The notes under the pieces: model-generated
The model's database searches: none
Told to the model about the DNA's origin: nothing
What the model saw: only the letters and a program-made list of their open reading frames with translations
Assembly: GCA_020747015.1 (NCBI GenBank)
Contig: JAGTJM010000021.1
Location: forward strand, 496,001 to 560,000
Length of the DNA: 64,000 bases
Direction of reading: 5' to 3'
Source of the DNA: Pyrenochaeta sp. MPI-SDFR-AT-0127
Lineage: Eukaryota; Ascomycota; Dothideomycetes; Pleosporales; Cucurbitariaceae
Made by a program: the position numbers and the translations under genes
Part shown: piece by piece, positions 1 to 10,482 of the stretch
Position numbering within the stretch: position 1 is the stretch's first letter
Layout of the letters: each line of letters begins with the position of its first letter

Positions 1-450
1 CTGCCGCAGCCTCTGTCTTGTGCCCCGCCAAGTGACCCAATGCTCGTAGAGGTAAATGTAGAATCGTGTGAGGACGTAGGCTATGCTGAGGAACAGCAGC
101 CATCCAAGGACTACGAGGAGCAGCGGCCATTTGAGCAGCACATAAACGAAGCCTTCGCGTGTCTCATCCTTTCCCCGTCGTGGGGGCGTCTTGCTCTTCT
201 TCCGCCGCCGCACTCGCTGGTGAATGGGGCGCCAATCGCTGAGGGCTGTGATGAACGTGCGGGGTTCTGGTAGGGGAGAGGTAAGGTCTTCGGTCGAGGG
301 GGAGTTATCTGGTGCAGCCAGGGCTTTTGCAAATTCGACAAAGTCGTCTTCATTGACAAAGTCGTTGTCGAAATCGGGGAGCAAGGTGAAGTCGAAGGCC
401 GACACCGAGTCGGGCGCAGGGCCATCAGTCTCTTTCTTAACGTCAGCCAT
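1..450 (-). CDS. Patatin-like phospholipase family membrane protein, 5' part only (partial)
   Basis: The reading frame starts at the ATG on the complement of 448-450 and stays open to the left edge, giving 150 residues; the 3' part lies outside the window. Visible features are an acidic N-terminus with the segment FDFTLLPDFDNDF, a basic patch at about residues 79-97 (RVRRRKKSK), and one hydrophobic helix at about residues 102-126, followed by YLYEHWVTWRG. From memory of the family, this order (acidic N-terminus, basic patch, DETREGF, single membrane helix, YEH..TWRG) matches the start of fungal patatin-like phospholipases related to triacylglycerol lipases. The catalytic GXSXG and Asp would lie in the missing part, so the function is inferred only. 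It is divergent from the Qri7 gene, with about 260 bp between the starts. It could be another single-pass membrane protein. Confidence 0.55.
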   Translation of the reverse strand, partial: MADVKKETDGPAPDSVSAFDFTLLPDFDNDFVNEDDFVEFAKALAAPDNSPSTEDLTSPLPEPRTFITALSDWRPIHQRVRRRKKSKTPPRRGKDETREGFVYVLLKWPLLLVVLGWLLFLSIAYVLTRFYIYLYEHWVTWRGTRQRLRQ

Positions 451-711
451 GTAGTAGATACCGTGAAGAAGAATGTCGCATCATCGAGGGGCAAGGAGCC
501 TATGGAATTGGATACAGCAAGCGTTGGCGGTGGAATGTTGATGCTGATGGGCTGTCCTGGCCTGTCCTGGCGCATGTGAGACATACGTCACGTCTGGACC
601 CTCGATCGGCGGTTTTTTGGAGCCTCAACTGCGCCGAACCATCTAGGTCTTGACGACGCGAACGCGTATTGTCCCATCCCGCCACCAACGTCGACGCCCT
701 CTGTGCGAGCC

Positions 712-2412
712 ATGCGGCCTTGCCCTGCCGAAGTTAAAGCCGCCCTGCGATGGTCGCGTCGGCCACCCTGTATCGTCAGCCGCCGAGGCCTGATGACACT
801 CGCCATCGAGACATCCTGCGATGATACGTCCGTCGCAGTTCTGGAAACAGGCGTCCAGAAGGGCTTGAAAGTTGCACGCTTACACTTTCATAAGAAGGTT
901 ACATCAGACAACTCGGCATTCCAGGGCGTTCATCCGCTCGTATCTCTCCAGTCCCATCAGGAGAATCTAGCAAGCCTCGTAGCTCAAGCGATTGATCATC
1001 TTCCTTTAAGTGAATGGGGCCACTCTGTCAAAGACCAGCCCTCGGAGAAGGGTGAGATGGGCACAGCAGCAGACATAGCAACAAGGAGAATTCCAGACTT
1101 CATCACCGTCACTCGAGGCCCGGGCATGAGGAGCAACCTGTTCACTGGGCTCGACACGGCGAAAGGGCTCGCTGTAGCATGGCAGGTACCGAGAAGCCAT
1201 ACCACCGCACCAGGGACCCAGCTGAGCATTTATTTAGAAGCCTCTAGTGGGAGTCCATCATATGCATGCCCACGCCTTGACCCCACGGCTAGTCGGCGCC
1301 CTTGAAGCCTACTCTCCTTCTTATTTTCCTGCGGATCCACTCAAGAACGAAAGTGGATCTAGTTCCCTCGACTTTCCGTTCTTGTCGCTCCTTGCATCGG
1401 GCGGCCACACTTTGCTGATACATTCAGCGTCGCTGACTGACCACCACGTGTTGGGGAGTACCAACGATATCGCCATCGGAGAATGTCTTGACAAAGCGGC
1501 ACGTGCAATTCTTCCCGCAGAAATACTACAGGCAACAAAGAGCACCATGTATGGATCTCTTCTGGAAACATTTGCTTTTGGTGATATATGGAGTCGCGAC
1601 AAAAGACAACAGACAGAAAAACAAGCAGAGAGCCAGAGTAAAACCCAGGAAGGCAAGGGCTCTTCATGGTTCTCAGCTTTGTTGCCTCCTACATCTGTCT
1701 CGCGAGCAAATGCTCACAGATTTACCGCGAAAGAATACCTGGAAAAACAGGGACACGATCACTCATGGTACACAGTGCCTTCAAATTATGAAGAAGCAAC
1801 ACGGAGAAGCACGACCACATGGGGTTGGGGTTTCAATCAGCCCTTGACCAAATCTGCTGGTGGGGCTAAGATCAACAGCTTCGAGATGAGCTTCTCTGGG
1901 TTGATGACAGCCGTTGAACGTGTTGCACGATATGGAATGGATCCGGCTACCAGAAAGCTCAACAAGGCGGAGAGAGCCTCCGATGAAATTAGTATCGAGG
2001 AGAGAAAGGACCTAGCGAGAGAGGTCATGCGCGCCGCGTTTGAACATGTCGCTTCTCGAGTTCTCTTGGGCCTACAATCCCTGAGCCAAATCTCCACGGC
2101 TAAACCAGCAGTCGTGATGGCTGGCGGTGTTGCAGCCAACTCATTTCTTCGACATATGTGAGTTACACTTCACCGCACAACAGACTCTGGGCCCGCTAAT
2201 GGTCTTCTAGACTGGCGAGCACTCTATATGCTCATGGCTACGAAGATGTTGAGCTACACTTCCCACCCCCCGAGTATTGCACAGATAACGCAGCCATGAT
2301 AGGATGGGCTGGTCTCGAGATGTTTGAAGCTGGTCACACTGATCCACTCCGTATTCGTGCTATTCGCAAGTGGCCCCTCGACCAATTACTTGATCCGCCA
2401 AGTGATGGTTGA
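712..2412 (+). CDS. QRI7: Mitochondrial tRNA N6-adenosine threonylcarbamoyltransferase (Qri7/OSGEPL1 family)
   Basis: Three exons, 712-1185, 1238-2157 and 2211-2412 (introns of 52 and 53 bp), give 531 aa. This enzyme transfers the threonylcarbamoyl group to A37 of ANN-decoding tRNAs in mitochondria. The family signatures are all present: AIETSCDDTSVAV near the N-terminus, the metal-binding HHMHAH directly after the first splice junction (AWQ/KPLVGVHHM), ASGGHT, GGVAANSF and the C-terminal DNAAMIGWAG. The ATG at 712 was chosen because it adds about 30 Arg-rich residues that look like a mitochondrial presequence; an in-frame ATG just before TLAIETSC would give a protein without it. The protein is longer than yeast Qri7 because of a roughly 100-residue low-conservation insert in the middle, between MYGSLLETFAFGD and INSFEMSFSG. 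The identification is secure; the exact start is less so. Confidence 0.92.
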
Positions 2413-3469
2413 GCATGACCAGACCAGTGCGGAGCTGCAAAGCGCAATTCCACCAATATCTACTCAATGCATTCTCAGCACCATCATGAGACGGTCCGAT
2501 GGCGTCACCGGCAAGATCCGAAATCCATCGCCATTCACGTCACTCACTGCGACCAGCCGTCTAGCTTTGCGATCTTCAGATCCACTGCAGGTACGGGAAC
2601 CTCCGAATCGCCATTGATGCGTGTCGCGCAAGAAACGGATGAGCAACATAACAGTTGAGATCGTTCAGGGAGAGCTGGTCTAAAGATAGGCCTCAAAGCG
2701 CATCGTGAGCTTGTTCACCGCGAGATAGATTGGACCACCTCCAAAGCAATTGTCTATGAACAATATTTGAAGGGGATGCGGAGAAGCTTGACCTTTCCCT
2801 AAGTAGGGAGGTACAAGTTTGATGGAGGGATACCTGCTTCTAGGCCCTGTCAAGGCCAGGCCTATAGGGTGGAGGAGCTCCCATGTCGAAGCGTTAAGCT
2901 TTCCGCTCGTCTCTACCCTAGTTCAGTATGCAAGGGCTGGTGGGCCCTGTAACGGACTCGGTTCTGGTTCGGTTGCTGCCGGATCCTTGTTACGATCACG
3001 CCAAATATCCAGCAATATACCCAAACAACATTTACTTTAATTGTGCCGACTTTGCCCACTTATTACCAAATCAACGTCTTTGGAAGTCCTTCCATTACAT
3101 TGCAAACCTAAAATTAGCTCACTCCATGCTCATGCCACTGTCCCACCCGAGGGTTATCAGCATTGATTACTTTGCCGGCTCTAAAAGTCGACCTAGAGCC
3201 CGGAACATGGACTATTGGAGCTCGCCAACACGAAAACCTGGAGTATCGCACACGTGCAGACGATATCCTAGTGCGGGACGATGGTGCCTCGCCTCGTATC
3301 TTTCATCTGCACAGAGTGTGACTGGTGACATGGTCTAGACCATGAAAATGGAGACCCGAGACGCCTCTATAACATTCCACCATGTTCTTGGAAAGCGCGG
3401 TAACGTTGAGGGGCAAACTTCATAACCTACCAGCTCAATCTTTGGCCCGTGGGGCTTCGTTTGATAAAA
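2413..3469 (+). other. Intergenic region with no supported gene
   Basis: About 1.06 kb between Qri7 and the repeat precursor. Two short overlapping open frames (about 2819-3040 and 2928-3338) show no recognisable motif, poor coding character and no partner exon. The right end serves as the promoter of the secreted precursor. Confidence 0.5.
3366..3371 (+). promoter_or_regulatory. Candidate TATA-like element of the repeat precursor gene
   Basis: CTATAA lies about 100 bp before the ATG at 3470. It fits a core promoter by position only; no transcript evidence is available. Confidence 0.3.
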
Positions 3470-6195
3470 ATGGCTCCAGCACGGCATAGTGTCCTAGCCT
3501 TGCTAGGCCTTGCTATTAGGTTTGTTGTGATGCTTTTTCCAGGTTTCACACATCAATACTGACGTGCCGTAGCATTCGTGCAGCGCCTACAGGCCTAAAG
3601 AATCGTCAGATTGGGTTGTTTCCGCCTCAACAGAGCGTCTCCTGGGATACTGGAAATCCGGAGCCCACCAACACTCCTCAGGAACCAGAACCGCCTATTC
3701 TTGCACCGACTCCAAGTAACCAGATCAGCCTTTCTCCTCCAACTTACTCCGTGAGCTGGGATGGAACTGGGCCGTCAGAAGCACCAACTTCCTCGGCTCC
3801 TGCTGATTCTACTGCCAGCACGCCACCGTACTCGGTGACCTGGGCACGTGAGCCAGCTCTGCAGAACATCGCGAAGCGGAGTGATCAGATCAGCCTTGGG
3901 ACACCTTCTTTCTGGGTCAGTTGGGAGACCAGTGGCCCTGCTCCGACTCCTGCTCCTGAAGAACCTGCTTATCCGCCTCCCAAGCCGAGTGATCAGATCA
4001 GTCTTGGGCAGCCATCTGGTTGGATCAGTTGGGAGTCAAGTGGTCCTGCCCCGACTGATACACCTGCAGAGCCAGAGTACCCACCACCACCCCAGCCAAC
4101 TGATCAGATTAGTCTTGGACAGCCCTCTGGTTGGATTAGCTGGGAGGGGAGTGGTCCGGGTGTCTCGTCGACTCCCAAGCCTGAACCGGAGAAGCCTTCT
4201 ACAACCCCTAAACCAAGTGATCCAAAGTCAACCAAGAAATCGACTGCTAAGACTACGCCCAAGACTACCCCAAAGTCTTCTCAAAAACCAACATCAACTC
4301 CCAAGACCACTCCCAAGCCCACGCCGACTCCGACTCCAACGCCAACGCCACCAAAGCCGAGCGATCAGATTAGTCTCGGACCACCCTCCTTCAGCGTAAC
4401 GTGGGGCCTTGAGAAACGTCAGGATGAAATTAACCTGAATCCCAGGCCAACCTCTAGGGGACCACCGAAACCGAAGCCAACCACTCCCTCCACAACGCCC
4501 ACCCCTACGCCTCCTCCAACTCCAACACCAACCCCGACGCCAGAGCCTCCGTTACCCCTCCCGAGTGATCAGATCAGCCTTGGGCCCCCTTCATTCAGTG
4601 TATCGTGGGATCTCAAGAAACGTCAAGATGAGATCAACCTGAATCCCAGGCCAACCTCCAGGGGTCCCCCTAAACCGAAGCCGACTACCCCCTCCACAAC
4701 TCCTACTCCTACTCCCACGCCTACTCCAACGCCCACACCCACGCCCACGCCGACTCCAGCGCCTCCTCTACCCCTGCCGAGCGATCAGATCAGCCTTGGA
4801 CCACCTTCATTTAGTGTATCGTGGGGTCTTAAGAAACGTCAGGACGAGATCGACCTTAAGCCCAGGCCCACTTCTAAGGCTCCGCCAAAGCCAAAACCGA
4901 CGTCCACTTCCTACACTACTCCCACTCCGACTCCCAAGCCTACCCCGACACCCACACCTACGCCTTCCCCTACTCCGACTCCATCCCCGCCAAAGCCAAG
5001 TGATGTAATCAGCATCGGAGACCCTCAGTTCAGCATCAGCTGGGGCAAACGCGAGGCTGTACCACAGCTGGACACTATTGGGATACAGTTTCCTACTAAC
5101 TCTATTAATTGGCCCACGCCTTCCCCACCTACCTATGTCTCCTGGGGCAAGCGTCAAGACGATCCGGAGCCAACCGATGTTCCAGAGGACCCAGATTTTC
5201 CGGAAGACCCGGAGTTTCCAGAAGAACCCGGTCCAATTGAATTCCCTCCCTTCCCAGTCCCCACTCTACCGAATAGCATTGGCATCGAGCCGCCTAAGGC
5301 GACTGTCATCTGGGGGAAGCGTGATGCTGCACCCCAACTGGACACTATCGGACTTGAGTTCCCCACGGCCTCGTTCAACTGGCCAAAGCCTTCCCCACCA
5401 ACTTACATCTCATGGGGCAAGCGTCAAGATGATCCGGAGCCAACTGATTTCCCAGAGGATCCAGGTCCAATTGAATTCCCTCCCTTCCCGGTTCCTACCC
5501 TACCAAACAGTATTGGCATCGAGCCGCCTAAGGCGACTGTCATCTGGGGGAAGCGTGATGCTGCACCACAACTAGACACTATCGGACTTGAGTTCCCCAC
5601 GGCCTCGTTCAACTGGCCGAAACCTTCCCCACCTACCTATATCTCATGGGGTAAGCGCCAAGATGAGGAAGAGCCCACCGAATTCCCGGTCCCACCTGCC
5701 CCTACTCCAAGTGATGAGGTAACTCTTGCGCCTCCTCAAGCAAGCATCTCGTGGGGTAAGCGCGAGGCTGAGCCTCAAGATACCATTGGCCTTGTGATTC
5801 CTACCTATTCACTCAACCTACCGAAGTCTACGTCTCAACCTCCAGTCTATGTTTCTTGGGGCAAACGTGACTCCCCTGCAGCTCCAACTCCAAGGCCACA
5901 GCCATCCTTTGGCATCTGCCCCGACTCGACAGCCACACTGATCCCCACGTGTGAGCCACCAAAGTGTCCCCATGGCGTAGCGTGTGATTGGAACAAACCA
6001 GTGCCGGTCTTGGAGAAGAGAGTAAAGGGGAGAGAGATTGAGAAGACGATCGTTACGATCAAAACGTTGACGCCAATTGGTACACCAACTCCAGTTGTGT
6101 CCAAGTGTTCCACAGGGAAGACGAAGACTGTCACGTTGCCCTGCCCAACGTACACGTGCGTGCCATGGTGTGATCCCGCGCAGGTGGTTCGATAG
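3470..6195 (+). CDS. Secreted Kex2-processed repeat precursor (KEP-type, prohormone-like)
   Basis: Exons 3470-3519 and 3573-6195 (intron 53 bp) give 890 aa. The N-terminus is a signal peptide (MAPARHSVLALLGLAIS, then IRAAP). The rest is built from about 17 copies of a 13-14 residue module of the form (D/N)xI(S/G)(L/I)xxPxxx(V/I)xW, plus shorter PPTYxSW variants, separated by Pro-Thr linkers. Thirteen Lys-Arg or Lys-Lys-Arg sites follow or separate modules; eight are Trp-Gly-Lys-Arg (TGG codons at 5041, 5143, 5311, 5413, 5545, 5647, 5752 and 5857). Several sites are followed by EA-VP, DA-AP or EA-EP dipeptides. The last 100 residues form an eight-cysteine tail. The Kex2/Ste13 layout is that of alpha-factor precursors, repellents and other KEPs. 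I do not recognise the peptide family and no modifying enzyme gene lies beside it. That it is secreted and proteolytically processed is well supported; peptide function is unknown. Confidence 0.85.
4316..4990 (+). repeat. Four Thr-Pro-rich microsatellite-like tracts inside the repeat precursor
   Basis: Runs of the ACNCCN type encoding (Thr-Pro)n occur near 4318-4350, 4498-4545, 4699-4770 and 4915-4990. Each separates one DQISLG...W module from the next. Their lengths differ between otherwise very similar flanking segments, suggesting replication slippage. Such linkers are probably O-mannosylated. Confidence 0.75.
5230..5697 (+). repeat. Recent tandem duplication, 234-bp (78-residue) unit, two copies
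   Basis: Units 5230-5463 and 5464-5697 are nearly identical at the DNA level through most of their length and diverge only at the right end. Each contains one NSIGIEPPKATVIW-GKR peptide, one DTIGLEFPTASFNW peptide and one PPTYISW-GKR ending. The close DNA match points to recent duplication or gene conversion. Confidence 0.85.
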
Positions 6196-6755
6196 GTAAA
6201 TTAGTTTCGCAAGGCCAATAGCAATGGACTAGTGCGTGGTCATAGCAGTTGGACATGCAATTTGGGAGAAGGAAAGGGAAAGAAGACAAGGTTTCGTTTG
6301 CAGTGTCGTTGACCGACCCCCCCGGCTATATTGTAGCATAACCCTCGCTTTCAGGTACGAGATATATAAAAATTCAAAGAAAATGTTGGAAGTCGAAAGG
6401 CCTATCAATAGCACTCTCCTGCCCCCCCTGCACACTGCACATGCTTTGACCCGGATACAGACGTGCATCGTGCATACATGTTGCAGCCGTTGAACCCGGC
6501 TTTGCCTCGCGCGCACCCGATATTCGATTGCATATAAGGTAAATGGCAAACCAGGGTATATTTAATTAGCCTAGTGACCATGACAGAGTACGAGAAAAGA
6601 ATACGTATACATGTATCTATCTATGTACAGCAACCCAGAAAAAAAAGGCGTGATCCGAACACGACAAAAAGAATATTATTGCAACGGCTATAAGATGCCG
6701 GGAATGATTGCCGCCAGAAAAGTTAGAATTTAGCCACGAGAGCTATCCTTTTTGT
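6196..6755. other. Intergenic region between convergent 3' ends
   Basis: The repeat precursor and the DUF1989 gene end towards each other here. The sequence is AT-richer with AAAAAAG and TATATAAAAATTC stretches that could carry 3'-end signals. No gene is supported. Confidence 0.5.
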
Positions 6756-8582
6756 TTACGAGCTCTTGGTTGGCGTGGGTGTGCTTCCGCTGCGGACTTG
6801 GAGCTTCTTGGGCTTCTTCTTTGCTTTAGGCTCCGCGGAGTTCGGGTCTTCCGTCTTTCCTTCCTTTTCTGGGGCTTTCGCCGCTGGTGCTTTTGATGCT
6901 GGTGCTTTGGCACTCTCCCTCCTCACAGCAGAGGGTTTCTTCTCTTCGGCGTCCTTCTTCGATTCCACCTTCTTTGGTTGCTCATTCTTGATATCTTCCT
7001 TCTTGGGCTCGTCTTTCTTCTCCGCAACATCAGTCTTCTTTGCGCTGCCATTGAGTTTCTTTGGCGCGCCCTTCTTCTTCCCGATGGAAGCAGCGGATGA
7101 AGCTAGATCCTCTCCTTCTTGAACATCCTCAACCATGAAGTTTGCTGCCATGCATCGTCCGCCATTTTGCTGACCAACGTCCATTGGACACGCGCTGAAG
7201 ACAACCACAACATCCCTCTCGGCTCTGAAACGTACAAAAGACCGCTTCTTGCCCTTCGGCTCCTCAACTATCAGCGTTGCACCCTTTGCGCCTACGCCTT
7301 CGCCTGACACACCGTCAGCGAGCTGTAAGGGCGCGTTCATGAATAAATGTAGAGGTGTAGGCGCAATATTGACACTGATATCTGCACCCACGGCTCTGGC
7401 GCCTTTCAAGCCAGCCTCTTCATTTAGTTCTTTGAGCGAAAGCACAAGATTCTCTGCACAGCTGCCATGTTCTTCTGGCTTATCGACACCTAGAGCAGTG
7501 TATAAGTTCGCGTCACACGCCGCAGTTAGTGTATCGTGAGCGCCAGGCGATGTGTCTTCGACCAAGGTAATGATTGGATTGCGCAAATTGGTGAGCAATT
7601 CGTCGTTGACCTCAGGAACGAGTTTTCGAGATGAGGCGCGGGTATGAGGGAGAGAAAGATACTCCATGGGTGGTCGAGAGTTTTTTGAGGGATTTGCGGA
7701 CGCATAGGCGCTGTAGACCGCATAGACAGAGGATGCATAGCCTGAGCCCGTTGCAGCTATTAAGAATTAGTATGTCTGTCGCTCATAGTACATTTACGCT
7801 GTGTGCAAAAACTCACCAGCTAAAGTCCCAGCACCAACTGGCGTCTTTGAGAAATCATACAGCTGCTCCGCATAGCTCTTGTTTGGATCGCGATAGTGAC
7901 TAGCTTTGAAAGAGCTCACCACGCCCTTTGAGTCCGGAAGCTGCACGTTCGGGACGTAGCTTGAGAAGCCTTTGCCAGTGGGCAGGTAAGATGACCACGC
8001 CTTGGTGTTGGCTTCGTTCTGCGCCTTTTCTTCCTCCGCATTGGGCTTCTGCTCGGTACCTGCCTTGTTTGCAGCACCTTTGTTGCGGTATGGAATGGAT
8101 GGGAGGTACGATGCCCAAGTGCGCTTGGGAGTTTTCTTCGACGCAGTTGCAGAATCCTCGGTACTCTTTTCGTTTTCTGCAGTATCAGGCGCTTGCTCAG
8201 GTGGGTCTTCAGACATTTCCTTAGTCGTCTCATTTTCCTTTTTGGCGTCCTCTTCCTTGTCTGTAGTCTGTGACTCCTTTCCAGTATCCTCTGCTTCTTT
8301 AGGTGCCTCCTTGTCATTACTAACTGTTGCCTTCTCTTCACCTCCATCCTGTTCGATAGCCTTTTTCAACTCTTCAGCTTCCTTCTGTACCTCCTCCTCA
8401 TCCAATTCATTTCCTTCTCCTTCCTCGTCGTCGTCTCCCTCCTCAGGCGGTGCTCCTAGGCTAAATGCCCACATGCTAACGACCTGCTTTCCATATGTGT
8501 TGATGACTTTAATCGTCCGGCCTCTCGGCACAAATGTCGCAACGCCATGGCGAGCAGGAATAGTCTGTAGTTCACCAGACAT
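6756..8582 (-). CDS. DUF1989 (urea carboxylase-associated type) domain protein with long charged insert and Lys-rich tail
   Basis: Exons on the complement of 7817-8582 and 6756-7756 (intron 60 bp) give 588 aa. The first 45 residues carry the DUF1989 start (TIPARHGVATFVPRGRTIKVINTYGKQVVSMWAF). An acidic Glu/Lys-rich insert of about 150 residues follows. The domain then resumes with GYASSVYAVYSAYASANPS..PPMEYLSLPHTRASSRKLVP, ending near FSACPMDVGQQNGGRCMAANFMVED. The last 120 residues are a Lys/Ala-rich tail. DUF1989 proteins occur near urea and amino-acid degradation genes in bacteria; the role of fungal members is not known to me. The ATG at 8582 begins exactly at the domain; the open frame continues upstream without another ATG, so an unseen 5' exon is possible. 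Confidence 0.75.
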
Positions 8583-9482
8583 GTCTTCAATCACAAAGTC
8601 CTTCTCTGCGTCTTGTGCTTTCCTCTGGCGTTGATTCTCGACGACAGAAAGCACAGAGACCAGAGCGAGACCGGCGAGCGCACGACGAGATGGGATTGAG
8701 GGCGCCGTTTTTACAATTCTGTCAAGACGACCAGGAAATGGGGACAATCAATGGGAATTTATGTGCAACGGCTTTCGTGCACAAGTTCAAGTCCAGCAAA
8801 GTTGGAAGACGAATGGTGAGATGTGGAGCTTTTTACCTACCAAATCTACGGATCAGTGACGTATTGGGCCGTGGCTTGCACGGCTCAGGATTTCATCCCA
8901 TCCAACGGCTCTACGGAATACATGGAAGCCCTGGCACAACTTCCCGCCCGATCATCTTGCTTGGGTTAAGAAGGCTGTGGCATCATGACGCAGTTGTGGA
9001 GAACCCTGTTTTGCGAGTGCGAGCAAGGTTATCCGGGTAGAATTGCCCTCGTTGTCCTTTCATCGCTAATTCCTGCCGCGAACCAACAATGATGCAGGTG
9101 GACCGTAGTGTTCAAGTGCTCCTTAGTTTCATATATTAATGGTTGGTGAATTAAGAAATATCTAAAAGTCGATGTCTATTAGTGCCGTTTCCATACCTCA
9201 CTTGGAACCCCTCGTTGTGACCGCTATTTGCTGGCTTCCAGCTTCGCGGAATGACCTTGTGTTCAACATATCAAGTACAACGAAGATGAAAGGGCTGTGT
9301 CACATCACCGGCCAGTAAGAACAGTACGCGTATAGCTTTCTGTTGTGCGACCCCGTCATTTGCGCTGTGTCAAACATCCAAATTTGGGAGGAATGGAAGT
9401 ATCGTGGCATAATTATAAAGTTGGTGTATTCCAGATCGTTACAGCTACTTTTGTCTCATTCACAATTGTTATCATTACTAAA
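8583..9482. other. Divergent intergenic region (DUF1989 / BTB genes)
   Basis: About 0.9 kb between two divergent starts. An open plus-strand frame at about 8615-9040 overlaps the DUF1989 5' end and shows no recognisable motif. It most likely holds the two promoters. Confidence 0.45.
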
Positions 9483-10482
9483 ATGGCCGCGACACTTCAA
9501 GATGAGTCCTTTGCAAGGAAGGTCATGTTCACAAAACCTTTCATCTTAGGCTAACGATCATCACAGTATCGTTCAGTCAGATCTCTTCACATTCAACGTT
9601 GGCCAAGAAAAGAGCACATTTATTGTTCATTCAAAAGCAATTGCTGCCACGTCCGAACACTTTAGAGCACTTGTGTACGGAGGCATGGTAGAGTCGGAAA
9701 AACGATGCGCTGATCTTGAATACATCGAGCCGGAAGACTTCGCCAGATACCTCGAATACGCCTATCGCCGTGATTACACTGTGCCCCCCTGGGAACAAGA
9801 TGATAGTGTAATTAAGTCACAGACACCTAAAAGTCTGGCTGAAGATACCGGCCCCCCTCCAGTGCCCGAGGAGGGTTATCCACACGAGTCTATGTCGGAT
9901 GAAGTGCCAATGGATGCAGAGCCGGAACCTGTAGCAGAAGATTGGGTTGCCTATGAAGAAGAAGTTTCGAATTCTCCGGCAAGGAAAGTGCAAGTAACAC
10001 CGGTGAAAATCAGATCTGCTACTCTCCGGCCTAGGTTTAATAGCCGCAACTACATCCCTAACGGCGATCCCAAAGCCGCTATGATCAGGCAATTTGCACC
10101 TGAAGCCAACTCCACAGTCCAACAGAATTTCACCCCAGTTTTTCTCGCTCATGCACGCCTATACACGTTCGCAGGAATGCGTATGGTGGAGCCGCTCAAG
10201 AACCTAGCGCTGCACAAACTCCACAAGACCCTCCTGGACTTCAAGCTCTACCACCAGCGTGTCGGAGATGTAGTCGAGCTTGCCAGATATGCATACGAGC
10301 ACGGCAAGGACAGAGAGGATGACGGCACCATGGACGAGCTCCGAACACTAGTCGTCGAGTATCTCGCATGCGAAATCTCCACGTTTGGAAAACACAAGGA
10401 ATTTGTACGCTTGTTGGAAGACGGTGGAGAGTTTGTGGGCGACTTCTGGAGTATCGTGATGAAGGACAATCTGCTCTGCTAG
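9483..10482 (+). CDS. BTB/POZ domain protein
   Basis: Model: exon 9483-9521, intron of 55 bp, exon 9577-10482, 314 aa. The N-terminal third matches the fungal BTB/POZ fold: SDLFTFNVGQEKSTFIVHSKAIAATSEHFRALV, then GGMVESEKRCADLE and EPEDFARYLEYAYRRDYTVP. The middle is an acidic variable linker (residues about 85-135), and the C-terminus (AHARLYTFAGMRMVEPLKNLALHKLHKTL...) is the helical region that follows BTB in these proteins. BTB proteins often act as Cul3 adaptors, but this fungal group is highly expanded and mostly uncharacterised. The 5' end is uncertain: an acceptor ten bases earlier with the ATG at 9502 also gives an open protein (adding IVQ before SDLF), so the first exon needs transcript data. 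Confidence 0.8.

Noticed and set aside
3470..6195. Classical alpha-pheromone precursor or ustiloxin-type RiPP precursor
   Set aside because: The modules are not the short Trp-rich, GQP-containing pheromone type, and no UstY/DUF3328 or tyrosinase gene is beside it. The processing layout is shared, not the peptide identity.
8002..8634. 210-residue plus-strand Ser-rich frame
   Set aside because: It is the antisense shadow of the acidic insert of the DUF1989 gene.
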